A stretch of 64,000 nt of DNA from Promethearchaeota archaeon (GCA_030603385.1 JAUVXW010000010.1:1-64000), one strand, 5' to 3'. Positions 17,457 to 27,409 are shown, numbered from the stretch's first letter. Program-made: numbers and translations. Notes: generated by a model not told the origin, from the letters alone.

Positions 17457-18206
17457 TTATTTAATAGGTATTGGTTCGAATGAATCATCTGAAATATGTT
17501 CCATTAAGCTTAGCATTGTTAGCTTCATATTGAGCATTTCTACTGCTTCCATATGTAATTTCTTGGATTTTTCTGAAGTTTTCGATAAGTTATATTTAAC
17601 AAAGATTTTATCTAACTCCTCTGATAAATCCTTTTGAAGTTGTTCTTGTCTCTCTAACTTGATCTCTTGGCCTTTAAGCCAATTGTCTATTTCACTTTTA
17701 ATTTGAATTTCAGTACCATTAATCAGATTGTAACTAACTTCAACTTCTTTAATATTATTTAAATTAGAGATGTAGCTTTGGTCTTGATACATTGGCTTAA
17801 TTAATAATCCTAAATTCATGATTAAGGGTTGAATTTCGAGTTTTTCCAATGAATCTGTTAGATATTCTAATACTTGATTTTCCTGAGTAATTTTTGAATA
17901 GTGAATATGTTCTTGAACAAAGTGCATTATTGCGTTTTTTACTAATAATTCCTCGAAATCATAAACCGAATCTGGTTTAATTTCAAGAGTCTTAGTAATA
18001 CATGTATAAAGAGAATTCATGAATGGCTTAATATCTTTAAACATTGTAAATTTAGTAATAAAGTGTAGAATATCGCCGATAATTTCTAGTTTATTCTCAT
18101 CGGGTTCAGTATTAAAATGGCGATTAATATATTGTTCTAAATCGAAACTTTCATCTGAGATTGATAAAAGTTGCTTTATCTCAGAATAAACAGAACTTAA
18201 GTTCAC
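17457..18206 (-). CDS. Hypothetical helical protein (249 aa)
   Basis: A soluble, acidic, mostly alpha-helical protein starting MNLSSVYSEIKQLLS. The C-terminal 80 residues (around LKGQEIKLERQEQLQKDL) look like a coiled coil. It has no zinc ligands, no nucleotide-binding motif and no membrane segment. It lies downstream of a DUF362 gene on the same strand, 68 bp away, and upstream of the repeat coiled-coil gene. I do not recognise the family. Confidence 0.5.
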   Translation of the reverse strand: MNLSSVYSEIKQLLSISDESFDLEQYINRHFNTEPDENKLEIIGDILHFITKFTMFKDIKPFMNSLYTCITKTLEIKPDSVYDFEELLVKNAIMHFVQEHIHYSKITQENQVLEYLTDSLEKLEIQPLIMNLGLLIKPMYQDQSYISNLNNIKEVEVSYNLINGTEIQIKSEIDNWLKGQEIKLERQEQLQKDLSEELDKIFVKYNLSKTSEKSKKLHMEAVEMLNMKLTMLSLMEHISDDSFEPIPIK

Positions 18207-18274
18207 AATAATTTTATTTGTTAATATTCTTTATAAAAATTTCTAATTTTATGAAAAAAGTAAAGGATTAGATT

Positions 18275-19612
18275 TTAAAAAGCGGTTGTGATTAAAGCTT
18301 TAGTACCATGCTTTTGTGCTTCTTGGATTATTTCCATTAATTCATCAAATGAAAAGGGTATTAAATCTAAGGCACTCATACCTGACAGCTTCAGAATCGC
18401 GGTAACTGTGTCTGCTAAGTTATTACAATCCCCTGAGAAAAACACATTCCTTCTACCAAATTCCTTTCTTATTTGTTTGCCAACTTCATCGATGGCGCAA
18501 TATCCTGCTATGAGTCCTCTGGTATAATCCTCGTCTTTTAATTGCTCAACGAGATTTTCATCATGACCTTTTCCCATTATTAAAAACCAACCACCCTTAA
18601 ACTTATCTTTATAATCATTAGCGAAAACTTGCAATGCTGCTAGTGGATTATTCTGGCAACCCTCTCTGCATAAAAGTTTTTTACCTTTAACGATTTTAAT
18701 ATCATCAGGGAATTCTTGCAATAGATCCCATTCATATCTCTCCTTATATTCTTCTAAGTCTTTACCGATTACAGTAATCTTCTTTAAATCTCCCTCTCCT
18801 AAACCTCTTTCATATGCAATTTTTAAATGAGGAATCTCATCTAAGGATAAACCAAAAATTCTTGCACCTACAGTGTCTACCGCTAATGTATCTTTTCCGC
18901 CAATCAAAATATTAAATTGCTTTACAAGTCGATCTTCCCATGCTGTCGGGGGATAATGACCATGAATTGTTCCTTCAAGTCCGTCTATGATTGTAATATC
19001 GGGTTTAATTATTTCATATAAATCGACTAATTTCGAATGTAAATTAAAATTATGATCTTTTCCTCGATCTGCATGTTGAGGGTATCCCCATTGGTTTTTC
19101 ATACCTAGTGTCACTCCTGTCATTGAATGAGTTTTTAGTTTTGGTATATTGATATAGGTTACTGCGTCTCGATTTTCGATAATTTTAACTATTGTTGATG
19201 GCAACCGGAAAGTCTTTAAATTGTATCCATTGGGATCTTCTTCTACTGAAGGTTTCCCAGTGAATTCAAAAGTGGTTGTATCTTCCTCATCTAAATATAA
19301 AATTTCTGCTCCTAATTTCTCACATATTTCCTTATAACCAGTAATAGTAAAAACAATCCTCGTTAAATTTGCTTGAGTGGAATTCTCCATAACATATACT
19401 TTTGCATTGATCGATTGTAGATACTTGATTACAGCTTCTAGTACTTCGGGAGAAGTAAAAGTGTGTTTCTTAAAGTCAATTCCATTAACTTTAATATATA
19501 CCTCATTTGAACTTTTAAGAATTGGAATCTTTGATTTCTCTAAGTATGAAAACATCTTTATAACTGCTTGATCTATTGATTCTGAAGTATCAGTAATATA
19601 AACCTCTGTCAT
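18275..19612 (-). CDS. DUF362-domain protein
   Basis: A 445-aa protein of the DUF362 family. Visible family features are KVNGIDFKKHTFTSPEVL, the NIPKLKTHSMTGVTLGMKN segment, TIIDGLEGTIHG and the AVDTVGARIFGL region. Many DUF362 proteins carry ferredoxin-like iron-sulfur clusters. Here only scattered cysteines remain (for example in LCREGCQNN), so a classical 2[4Fe-4S] ferredoxin domain is not present. The function is unknown. It is divergent from the padR regulator, with about 137 bp of AT-rich spacer. Confidence 0.8.
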   Translation of the reverse strand: MTEVYITDTSESIDQAVIKMFSYLEKSKIPILKSSNEVYIKVNGIDFKKHTFTSPEVLEAVIKYLQSINAKVYVMENSTQANLTRIVFTITGYKEICEKLGAEILYLDEEDTTTFEFTGKPSVEEDPNGYNLKTFRLPSTIVKIIENRDAVTYINIPKLKTHSMTGVTLGMKNQWGYPQHADRGKDHNFNLHSKLVDLYEIIKPDITIIDGLEGTIHGHYPPTAWEDRLVKQFNILIGGKDTLAVDTVGARIFGLSLDEIPHLKIAYERGLGEGDLKKITVIGKDLEEYKERYEWDLLQEFPDDIKIVKGKKLLCREGCQNNPLAALQVFANDYKDKFKGGWFLIMGKGHDENLVEQLKDEDYTRGLIAGYCAIDEVGKQIRKEFGRRNVFFSGDCNNLADTVTAILKLSGMSALDLIPFSFDELMEIIQEAQKHGTKALITTAF

Positions 19613-19683
19613 ATAATAACACCATTTTTAATTAATTATTATAAGCAAGGACAGATTATAACACTTTTTTATGAAAAAGTTTT

Positions 19684-19730
19684 TTAAATATATATTATTA
19701 ACAAATATATATCAATATATGAGATATTCT
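19684..19730. promoter_or_regulatory. Possible PadR operator / promoter region
   Basis: The spacer upstream of the padR start contains two related AT words, AAATATATATT and AAATATATATC, followed by CAATATATGA. PadR proteins usually bind short inverted AT-rich repeats in their own promoters, and the region also could hold the TATA box. This is position-based inference. Confidence 0.3.
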
Positions 19731-19749
19731 AGAAATTAAGGGAAAGGTC

Positions 19750-20310
19750 ATGGCAGAGAAAATAGCTGAAAAATTCGAAACTGCCATGAAAACCGGATTT
19801 ATCAGCGCTCTAATATTAATTGTCCTCGAAAAAAATCCTTCTTACGGTTATAAGATCGGTAAAGAAATAGAGAAACGAACCCTAGGGATATGGGATCCTC
19901 CATCATCAACCATGTATACTGTACTGAAAGGTATGACGGATAAAGGTTTGATTACATATACAGAGGAACAAGTAGAGGGGAGAAACAGGAAAATTTATCA
20001 GGTTACACCTAAAGGTAACGTAACATTAAAATTAATGCTCGAAAAACAAAATATTATTGAGGAATCAATTGAAACTTTAAAAATTGCGATGCTCGGTAAC
20101 GAAAAAGGTGAAATCCCAAAAGGATTTCATAAACATGGTCCTTTTAATATTATTCTTGACAGATTAGATGAAAAATCTGATGAAGAGAAATTGGAATTTT
20201 TGAAACTTCAAAAAATGAGAATTTCTCAAGATATAATAAGATTAAATACCAGATTAAAAAAAATTGAAGATTCTATTATACAATTAAGAGAAAAGTTAAA
20301 GATTAAATAA
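19750..20310 (+). CDS. PadR-family transcriptional regulator
   Basis: A 186-aa PadR-type regulator. The winged helix spans about residues 17-100, with ILIVLEKNPSYGYKIGKEIEKR followed by SSTMYTVLKGMTDKGLI and the wing with GRNRKIYQVTPKG. The C-terminal helices (from about 130) would form the dimer coiled coil. The gene is 21 bp upstream of two ABC exporter genes on the same strand. PadR repressors commonly control adjacent multidrug exporters in response to a ligand, so local control of that operon is likely. Start ATG at 19750 is preceded by a GGAAAGG ribosome site. Confidence 0.9.
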   Translation: MAEKIAEKFETAMKTGFISALILIVLEKNPSYGYKIGKEIEKRTLGIWDPPSSTMYTVLKGMTDKGLITYTEEQVEGRNRKIYQVTPKGNVTLKLMLEKQNIIEESIETLKIAMLGNEKGEIPKGFHKHGPFNIILDRLDEKSDEEKLEFLKLQKMRISQDIIRLNTRLKKIEDSIIQLREKLKIK

Positions 20311-20331
20311 ATAAAAAGAGAGGTTATATTT

Positions 20332-22098
20332 TTGAATTCTTTTCGGATGATTTTTAAATATTGGTTGAAATCGAGGAAGTTTTTCATTCTCGAATTTACA
20401 TATTTAGTGGTTTCAACAGTTTTTTACATGCTCATACCCATTTTTATTGGGAGGATGGTTGGGGGATTTCAATCAAGCGCACCTGTCAGAGCGTTTATAA
20501 TTAATTTTAGTATGATTTTATTATTTGCTTCCTTGCGGTACATCTCAAACAGAGCGGCAAGACTTAGAGGAGCGGAAGTTTCTTCTAGAGCTGTTTATCA
20601 TCTTCGTACAGATATAAGTAATGCTATTTACCGACAGTCTTTTTCTTATTTTGATAAAACTGAGACAGGACAACTAATATCTAGAGCCACAAGCGACATA
20701 GAAGAAACTCAAATGATTTTTGGGATGGGATTAACTTTAGGAATTCAATCCACACTTCAAATAGGAGGTGTTATTATTGGATTTTTATTTTTTAGTGTCC
20801 CATTATCCTTAATATTAATACCCTCAATAGGTTCTTCACTTCTTCTCTCATACTATATTGCAAAGAAGTTGAAGCCCATTTTTTTAGACACAAGGGAAAG
20901 TTTTGGTGATTTAACAAATACAATACGAGAGAATATTGTTGGTGCTCAGGTGGTACGCATGTTTAGTACTCAAAATAAGGAACGACAAAAATTTTTGACA
21001 AACAATAAAAGGTTTTATGATGCTAGTGTTTCCTCAGTGAAATACAATTCCCTATACTTACCCGCAATTTACATAATTATGGGTGTTATGACCATAAGTA
21101 ATCTAGTAATCGGTGGTATTCGGTTTATTGAAGATCCAACGGTGTTTGGAACTATTATTACGCTTCAAGCCTATATAACTGCTCTTGGTTTTCCATTAAT
21201 GATGTTTGGTCATATAATGTTATCTTATATTCAAGCAGATGCGGCACTCACTCGTGTCAGAGAGGTCTTGGAATCAACTCCAGATATAAATGACCTTCCT
21301 GACGCTATTCCAATTGGAGATGATGTATCCTTGAACGGGGATATTATATTCGACAATGTATCTTTTGGATATACACCAGATCATAGAACCTTAAAAAATG
21401 TGTCGTTTAATGTACCTGGTGGGAAAACTATAGCAATATTGGGAACAACAGGATCAGGAAAATCTACAATTATCAACTTAATACCACGTTTTTACGAAGT
21501 TAATGAAGGTAGTATAAAAATTGATAACAGAGACATTCGTGAATACATAGTAAAGGATCTGCGTAAAAATATAGGTATTGTATCTCAAGAAACCTATCTT
21601 TTCAATAAAAGTATAGCAAAAAATATTGCCTATGGGAAAGATGATGCATCTGACGAAGAAATAATAGAAGCATCAAAAATTGCTAATCTACATGATTTTA
21701 TTGTAACTTTACCTAAAGGTTACGATTCTATTGTAGGGGAAAGGGGAACAAGACTATCAGGAGGTCAAAAGCAACGCTTATCAATAGCGCGTGCTTTGTT
21801 AATAAAACCAAAAATCTTAATTCTTGATGATTCTACAAGCTCTGTTGATGTTGAGACTGAATATCAGATTCAAAAGGAATTATTAAGAATTATGAAAGAT
21901 ACTACCACGATTATAATCACTCAGCGAATTTCTACAATTCGTGGAGCTGATTATATATTAATTTTAGACAAGGGAAGAGTTGTCGGATTTGGAGATCATG
22001 ATGAATTAATTGAATCAAACGTTTTATATAAACAAATTTACCAAACACTTTACATAAAACAAAAATCAAAAATTCAAGCAGATGAGGAAACCAATTAA
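20332..22098 (+). CDS. ABC exporter half-transporter, degenerate-site subunit
   Basis: A 588-aa half-transporter: six membrane helices in the first 310 residues, then a nucleotide-binding domain. Walker A is GTTGSGKST (371-379) and the signature is LSGGQ (475-479). Walker B ends D499-D500, so the catalytic glutamate is replaced by aspartate. That is the hallmark of the non-catalytic site in heterodimeric exporters such as TM287/288 or LmrCD. It starts at TTG 20332, after an AGAGGT ribosome site, and its stop overlaps the ribosome site of its partner. Likely exports lipophilic compounds. Confidence 0.92.
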   Translation: MNSFRMIFKYWLKSRKFFILEFTYLVVSTVFYMLIPIFIGRMVGGFQSSAPVRAFIINFSMILLFASLRYISNRAARLRGAEVSSRAVYHLRTDISNAIYRQSFSYFDKTETGQLISRATSDIEETQMIFGMGLTLGIQSTLQIGGVIIGFLFFSVPLSLILIPSIGSSLLLSYYIAKKLKPIFLDTRESFGDLTNTIRENIVGAQVVRMFSTQNKERQKFLTNNKRFYDASVSSVKYNSLYLPAIYIIMGVMTISNLVIGGIRFIEDPTVFGTIITLQAYITALGFPLMMFGHIMLSYIQADAALTRVREVLESTPDINDLPDAIPIGDDVSLNGDIIFDNVSFGYTPDHRTLKNVSFNVPGGKTIAILGTTGSGKSTIINLIPRFYEVNEGSIKIDNRDIREYIVKDLRKNIGIVSQETYLFNKSIAKNIAYGKDDASDEEIIEASKIANLHDFIVTLPKGYDSIVGERGTRLSGGQKQRLSIARALLIKPKILILDDSTSSVDVETEYQIQKELLRIMKDTTTIIITQRISTIRGADYILILDKGRVVGFGDHDELIESNVLYKQIYQTLYIKQKSKIQADEETN

Positions 22099-22104
22099 GG
22101 AGGG
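22097..22104 (+). promoter_or_regulatory. Strong Shine-Dalgarno fixing the TTG start at 22111
   Basis: AAGGAGGG begins inside the stop codon of the upstream exporter gene and ends six bases before TTG at 22111. This is the clearest ribosome site noticed in the window. It decides the start of the second half-transporter and implies translational coupling. Confidence 0.8.
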
Positions 22105-22110
22105 AAAAAA

Positions 22111-24639
22111 TTGGAAAATAATAACAAACAAGAAAAAGAAGAGGAAGAACAACAAGAAATTATCCAACCAAGTGCAGGTGGTGGCCATAAATTTATGATG
22201 GATTTTGAATCATCAGAATTAGAACATTCACGAAGAGAATTATGGAGATGGCTATTTTCCTATTTAAAACCATTTCGAGGGAAATTTTCTCTTTATCTTA
22301 TCTTTTTACTAATGGGTACGATAATAACTGCAGCTACACCATTGATTACAGCTAGCATTATTGATAAAGGGATCATTACTGGAAATATTCAATTCATCTT
22401 AATGATGAGTGTCACATACTTTTCCTTATTATTATTTATGGCAATTACAACTTTCTTCTCACAATATGGCATGGGAAAGATGTCTCAAAGAATAACTTAT
22501 GATATACGAAATGATCTTTTCTATAAACTACAAGACATGTCTCTAGCTTATTTTGACCAAAGATCCTCAGGGGATATTATGTCTATAACAACTAATGATG
22601 TTACTTTACTTAACCAATTAGTGGGAGGTCAATTTGTTGGAATAATAACAAGTATTGTTTCAATTGCTATTACTGTGCTTTTTATGTTTTTCCTCAACCC
22701 ATTCTTAGCTTTAATTAGTTTGCCTGTTTTCCCCATATTCCTCCTTTTAATATTTTTTTTTAGAAAAATGGCAATTGGATTTTTTAAGGAATCCAGGAAG
22801 ACAATTGGAAAAGTTACATCCTCTATACAGGAAAATATTGCCGGAGCAAAAGTAGTCCAAGCTTATGGCCAAGAAAAAAAAGCATCTTCGGAATTTGATA
22901 AAGCAAATAAAGCAAACTATAATGCAATGATGAAAATACGGAGATACATGGCAACAATATTTCCATTAATAAACTTAATAACTACAGCCCTTACCGCGTG
23001 TATTTTATTAGCTGGTGGCTTTGTAATGCTAGGTAATGTTTCAATTTTCGGTAAAACGGTTACAGTAGGTATATTAAGTGCATATATTGGGATTTTAGGC
23101 CAATTCTTCAAACCTTTTATGATGTTAATGCAAATTCAACAAGTAATAAACTCCGCAATGGCATCAAGCGATCGTATCTATTCTTTATTAGAAGAAAAAG
23201 TTGAAATTCCAGATGATGAAAATCCATTACAATTTAATGAAGTAAAAGGCACGATAGAATTCGAAAATGCGAGTTTCGGATATGTTTTAAATAATGAAAC
23301 TGTTAACAAAAGTGAGGAATCAAAAAAACCAATGATGTCTGGCCATGCAAGCATGGAACAACATCCGATGATGAAACGAGCCTTGGAATTTATAAATACT
23401 TTTCCTGAACCTTATTCATCATTTATTATGAAGAACATGATGCAAATGCCACCAGATTTAACACGAAAACTGATGTTTAGCTTAATGAGTTCAAAGCCAG
23501 AAGAAATTCCAGATAAAATTGACATTTTCCTTGGGGAGTTTAAATATGCTGTACCTAATACTGAATATGCTAAGATGCATCCTGAATATAAAACTTCCTT
23601 TCAACATGAAGAGAGTCTACCAATGAGAGAAGAAATGAAAAAACCTTCATTTTCTTTTGAGAGTATGATCCCCCCAGAAGCCATATCCATGATGGTTAAG
23701 TTTTTGGAAAGATCACTTGGTTCTAAAACGGGTATACAACAAAGCAGTGGGATGGGTGGAGAAGCAGGAGGAATGATGGGCGGTAGGATGAGTCAAATGA
23801 CACCTCAGTCTATACTCCAAATGCTTGCAACCATAACAATTCCTCCAGAAGTGTATGAGGGAATTCCAAAAATTGTTAAAGATGCTATTATTGAACAGAA
23901 AACACTCATCCAACATAAGCAATCTACGGGATATGTTTTAAAAGATCTTTCAATTAATATACCCGCAGGAATTACGGTGGCTATTGTTGGGAAGACTGGG
24001 GCTGGTAAGACAACATTAATTAAATTAATTGCTCGATTTTACGATACTAATAATGGAAATGTACTGATTGATAATATTAATATTAAAAATGTTCGTAAGA
24101 AGGATTTAAGAGATTTAATTGGGATTGTTCCCCAAGACGCCTTTCTTTTTACAGGTTCTATTAAGGATAGTCTTCTCTATGCCTTTGATAACCCAACTGA
24201 GGCAGAAGAAGAAAAAATGATCGAAGTGTCAAAATTCTTAGGATTGCATAATTTTATAGAAACTCTACATAAGAAATATGATACAAAGTTAAAAGAAAAT
24301 GCATCTAATATCTCAATTGGTCAAAGACAATTAATTGCTTTTGCTCGAGCATTGATTACCGATCCTAAAATCCTAATATTGGATGAAGCTACATCCTCTG
24401 TTGACCCCTATACTGAAACCTTGATTCAAGATGCTTTAAACAAAGCGCGTGAAGGAAGAACAACAATTATTATAGCTCATCGACTTTCAACTATAAAGAA
24501 TGCTAATCTCATACTAGTTCTGGATTCTAATAAGAAAGGTATAGTAGAACAAGGAAAGCATGAGAGTTTGTTAGCATTGAATGGAAAATATAAGCGGCTA
24601 TTAGAAATGCAACACCGTGATATTGACGTAGAGAATTGA
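22111..24639 (+). CDS. ABC exporter half-transporter with large Met-rich insertion in the NBD
   Basis: An 842-aa partner of the preceding gene, about 220 aa longer than usual. Membrane domain is at about 45-355. The NBD begins at FENASFGY (to Y391), is then interrupted by about 216 residues rich in Met and Gly (for example GMGGEAGGMMGGRMSQM), and resumes at GYVLKDLS (607). Walker A is GKTGAGKTT (627-635), Walker B is D758-E759 (intact), but the signature is ISIGQ (734-738) instead of LSGGQ. The altered signature would face the altered Walker B of the partner, giving one degenerate and one working ATP site. The insertion lies next to the A-loop Tyr. Confidence 0.9.
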   Translation: MENNNKQEKEEEEQQEIIQPSAGGGHKFMMDFESSELEHSRRELWRWLFSYLKPFRGKFSLYLIFLLMGTIITAATPLITASIIDKGIITGNIQFILMMSVTYFSLLLFMAITTFFSQYGMGKMSQRITYDIRNDLFYKLQDMSLAYFDQRSSGDIMSITTNDVTLLNQLVGGQFVGIITSIVSIAITVLFMFFLNPFLALISLPVFPIFLLLIFFFRKMAIGFFKESRKTIGKVTSSIQENIAGAKVVQAYGQEKKASSEFDKANKANYNAMMKIRRYMATIFPLINLITTALTACILLAGGFVMLGNVSIFGKTVTVGILSAYIGILGQFFKPFMMLMQIQQVINSAMASSDRIYSLLEEKVEIPDDENPLQFNEVKGTIEFENASFGYVLNNETVNKSEESKKPMMSGHASMEQHPMMKRALEFINTFPEPYSSFIMKNMMQMPPDLTRKLMFSLMSSKPEEIPDKIDIFLGEFKYAVPNTEYAKMHPEYKTSFQHEESLPMREEMKKPSFSFESMIPPEAISMMVKFLERSLGSKTGIQQSSGMGGEAGGMMGGRMSQMTPQSILQMLATITIPPEVYEGIPKIVKDAIIEQKTLIQHKQSTGYVLKDLSINIPAGITVAIVGKTGAGKTTLIKLIARFYDTNNGNVLIDNINIKNVRKKDLRDLIGIVPQDAFLFTGSIKDSLLYAFDNPTEAEEEKMIEVSKFLGLHNFIETLHKKYDTKLKENASNISIGQRQLIAFARALITDPKILILDEATSSVDPYTETLIQDALNKAREGRTTIIIAHRLSTIKNANLILVLDSNKKGIVEQGKHESLLALNGKYKRLLEMQHRDIDVEN

Positions 24640-24729
24640 TATAATTTTACTACTTATTTTCAAATCTTTACACTAAATTTTTTCAAAAACCTAAATTATA
24701 ATCTAATTTTAATTATAGTATTAAATGAT

Positions 24730-25470
24730 TTGTTAGGTGAAAGATTAATTCCGTATTTCGATTATTCTGGAAAAAAGATTTTTTATCAAGTCAAAGATAA
24801 TAATTCTCAAAATGCACTCATTTTTTTTCATGGATCTGGGGGGAATTCAAATATTTGGAAGGAACAATTTAATCTAAATATTGATTATAACATCTATGCT
24901 CTTGATTTACCCTCTCACAATAATTCTGATGAGTTTTTAGAACACTCTCTTGAATTATATGTAGATGTAGTTAGAATGTTTATAGAAACTTTAGATCTAA
25001 AAAAGGTTATTTTAGGTGGTCATTCCTTAGGGGGAGCAGTAATACAATCATACTATTTTAAGTATCAAAGCGATATCATCGCATTAATTTTAATTGGAAC
25101 TGGAGGGAGATTGCGAGTTATGCCCTCAATCTTAGAAACTGTGAAAAATAACTTTCAAATGTTTATAGATGGTATGGATGATGATCTTAAAAAGGTATAT
25201 TTGAAAACAGCCCCGAACGTTATATATGATGATTTTAAAATTTGTGATGGATTTGATACACTTGATAAGACTGCCTTAATCAATATCCCTTGTTTAATAT
25301 TAGTTGGTAAAGAAGATATTATGACTCCTGTAAAATATTCCGAATTTTTTCACAAAAAGATTAACATCTCTGAACTTGTAATAATTGAGAAGGCAGGGCA
25401 TTTGGTAATGTTAGAACAGCCAAAAAAAATGAATCATGCAATAGAAAATTTTATTAATAATTATTTTTAA
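24730..25470 (+). CDS. Alpha/beta hydrolase
   Basis: A 246-aa alpha/beta hydrolase. FFHGSGGNSNIW forms the oxyanion region, the nucleophile elbow is GGHSLGGAV (Ser), the acid lies in VGKEDIMTP and the histidine in KAGHLVMLEQP. The triad is therefore complete, in contrast to the hydrolase at 11086. The nearest upstream ATG (24723) hits a stop after three codons, so TTG at 24730 is the probable start. Substrate unknown. It is 11 bp upstream of a radical SAM gene and probably cotranscribed. Confidence 0.85.
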   Translation: MLGERLIPYFDYSGKKIFYQVKDNNSQNALIFFHGSGGNSNIWKEQFNLNIDYNIYALDLPSHNNSDEFLEHSLELYVDVVRMFIETLDLKKVILGGHSLGGAVIQSYYFKYQSDIIALILIGTGGRLRVMPSILETVKNNFQMFIDGMDDDLKKVYLKTAPNVIYDDFKICDGFDTLDKTALINIPCLILVGKEDIMTPVKYSEFFHKKINISELVIIEKAGHLVMLEQPKKMNHAIENFINNYF

Positions 25471-25481
25471 ACCTTGAATAG

Positions 25482-26282
25482 ATGCCAAGAGAATATACTT
25501 ATGGTCCTTTTCAATCAAGACGATTAGGTCTATCCTTAGGAATAAATGTATTACCTAATTATAAATTATGCACTTTTAATTGTGTATATTGCGAAATCGG
25601 TATTACTGACAAGGATGGTTTGGTATCTCCTGAGTTTAGAGTCAAATTACCTCCTTCTGCTAGTTTTAGAAAAGAACTAATTTCAATCTTAACTCATGTC
25701 CCTCATTTGGATTCAATTACCTTTGGTTACAATGGTGAGCCGACTCTAAATGAAAACCTATTGGATTTCCTAAAAATAGCTATAGATGTAAGGAAAAAAC
25801 TTAATTGGACCAAACAAAAACCTAAACTCACTCTTTTTACTAATTCTAGTACGCTCCATTTCGATGAAATTAGAGAGAGAGTTAAACAATTTGAGTTTGT
25901 ATTGGCTAAATTGGATGTGGCTACTAATGAAGATTTCAAAAGATCAAATCGTCCTCATATTAATTCACCAGATATCGAAGCTGTTATAGATTCACTCGTG
26001 AAATTACGACATGAAATGCCTGAAAACCATGAACTAGCAATTCAAACCTTAGTTTTTAATTCATACAAAGATGATTTTATACCAAATAATAATCTAAAGA
26101 ACTTAAATAAGTTGGGACATGCTATAAAACGAATCAAACCAAATTTTGTACAAATTTATTCAATAGCGAGAATTCCAGCAGAATATTTTGTATATGCAAT
26201 AGATGATAAAAGAAAAAGTGAAATAGTTAATTATATTGAAGAAGTTGTCCAAGATAATGATGTTCAAATCAATTTCTATTAA
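25482..26282 (+). CDS. Radical SAM protein (COG0731-like)
   Basis: A 266-aa radical SAM protein. YGPFQSRRLGLSLGINVLP and the cluster motif C-x3-C-x2-C in KLCTFNCVYCEIG match the group of short archaeal radical SAM proteins related to wybutosine-type Fe-S oxidoreductases. FGYNGEPTLNENL is the SAM-binding GEPT segment. No second cluster domain is visible. The reaction is unknown; the family name only says that a 5'-deoxyadenosyl radical is probably made. Confidence 0.85.
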   Translation: MPREYTYGPFQSRRLGLSLGINVLPNYKLCTFNCVYCEIGITDKDGLVSPEFRVKLPPSASFRKELISILTHVPHLDSITFGYNGEPTLNENLLDFLKIAIDVRKKLNWTKQKPKLTLFTNSSTLHFDEIRERVKQFEFVLAKLDVATNEDFKRSNRPHINSPDIEAVIDSLVKLRHEMPENHELAIQTLVFNSYKDDFIPNNNLKNLNKLGHAIKRIKPNFVQIYSIARIPAEYFVYAIDDKRKSEIVNYIEEVVQDNDVQINFY

Positions 26283-26359
26283 ATAATTTACAAATATTTT
26301 AATATTGCTTTAATGAGAATTTATTATTATTCAAGATTAATTCATCAATTATTTTTAAT

Positions 26360-27382
26360 TTGTATTTGGTGAGGAAAATAAAAGAGGAATATATTGCTGG
26401 AGTTGATATCGGGGGTACTTGGATTCGAGTTGCTATATGTACTATAGATCTAAAAGAAGAGAATATTAAGATAGAAAAATCTCGAACGTTAAAAGAAACT
26501 AAGTTTTCAATTGGTAATTCTATTTGCGAAATTTTATCAGAATTATTAAAGGAAAATCAAGTAAGGAAGGAGCACCTTATTGGAATAGGTATAGCTTCAG
26601 CTGGTCCTTTAAATATAGATACAGGAATAGTTTTTAATAACGCAAATCTTGGATTTAGAGTAATTCCTTTAAAAGAACCAATAGTAGAAAGGTTTCCTGG
26701 AATACCATTATATTTTATAAATGACTGTATTGGTGCTGTGTTAGGTGTGCATTATTTCGAAGCAGATGATGAGGAAAAAGATAATTTAGTATATATTACA
26801 ATTTCAACAGGAATAGGTGGCGGCGCTATTTGCAATGGGCATTTATTATTAGGAAAAGAAGGTAACGCGGCGGAAATAGGTCACGGATTAGTTGAGCCAA
26901 GGAGTACCGTTAAATGTAATTGTGGAGCATATGGGTGTTGGGAAGCATATAGTTCTGGAACAGGCGTACAATCAAGAACCATAGATGCATTAAATGAAGG
27001 GAAATGTAATGCAGAAATATTATTGGAAATAGTAGAGAAAGATATATCTAAAATTACTGCTAAAGAAATCTTCCGAGCTGCAAGAGAAGGTGATGTTTTG
27101 TCCAGTAAAATAGTTGATGATTGTGTTTTTTATACAAAAGTAGGAGTAGGATTAGTAAATAATTATTATGATTGTTCATCAATTTACTTTGGGGGAGCAA
27201 TGATGAAAGATAAGGATCAGATAATTCCTCAATTAATTGAACAATTTGAAAAAGATTCTCTTAAATTTACAATTAATCACCCTCCAAAAATTAAATTAAC
27301 AAAATACGAGGATGAAATTGGTTTAAGGGGAGCATTAACACTTGTAAAATACAAAATAGAGAAAAATCAGGTAGTCACTTAA
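26360..27382 (+). CDS. ROK-family sugar kinase
   Basis: A 340-aa ROK protein without a DNA-binding domain, so a kinase and not a repressor. GVDIGGTWIRVAI is the phosphate-binding motif. FINDCIGAVLG carries the catalytic Asp, and EIGHGLVEP followed by CNCGAYGCWEAYSSG supplies the zinc histidine and cysteines. Glucose, N-acetylglucosamine or N-acetylmannosamine are typical substrates. The start is TTG 26360 or GTG 26369, as no ATG is available. A phosphohexomutase follows after 27 bp, suggesting a route from free (amino)sugar to a 1-phosphate. Confidence 0.88.
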   Translation: MYLVRKIKEEYIAGVDIGGTWIRVAICTIDLKEENIKIEKSRTLKETKFSIGNSICEILSELLKENQVRKEHLIGIGIASAGPLNIDTGIVFNNANLGFRVIPLKEPIVERFPGIPLYFINDCIGAVLGVHYFEADDEEKDNLVYITISTGIGGGAICNGHLLLGKEGNAAEIGHGLVEPRSTVKCNCGAYGCWEAYSSGTGVQSRTIDALNEGKCNAEILLEIVEKDISKITAKEIFRAAREGDVLSSKIVDDCVFYTKVGVGLVNNYYDCSSIYFGGAMMKDKDQIIPQLIEQFEKDSLKFTINHPPKIKLTKYEDEIGLRGALTLVKYKIEKNQVVT

Positions 27383-27409
27383 GAATAAATTAATAATTAA
27401 GAGAAACAA

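Noticed and set aside
18275..19612. Ferredoxin domain in the DUF362 protein.
   Set aside because: The CxxCxxCxxxC motifs are absent; only isolated cysteines remain.
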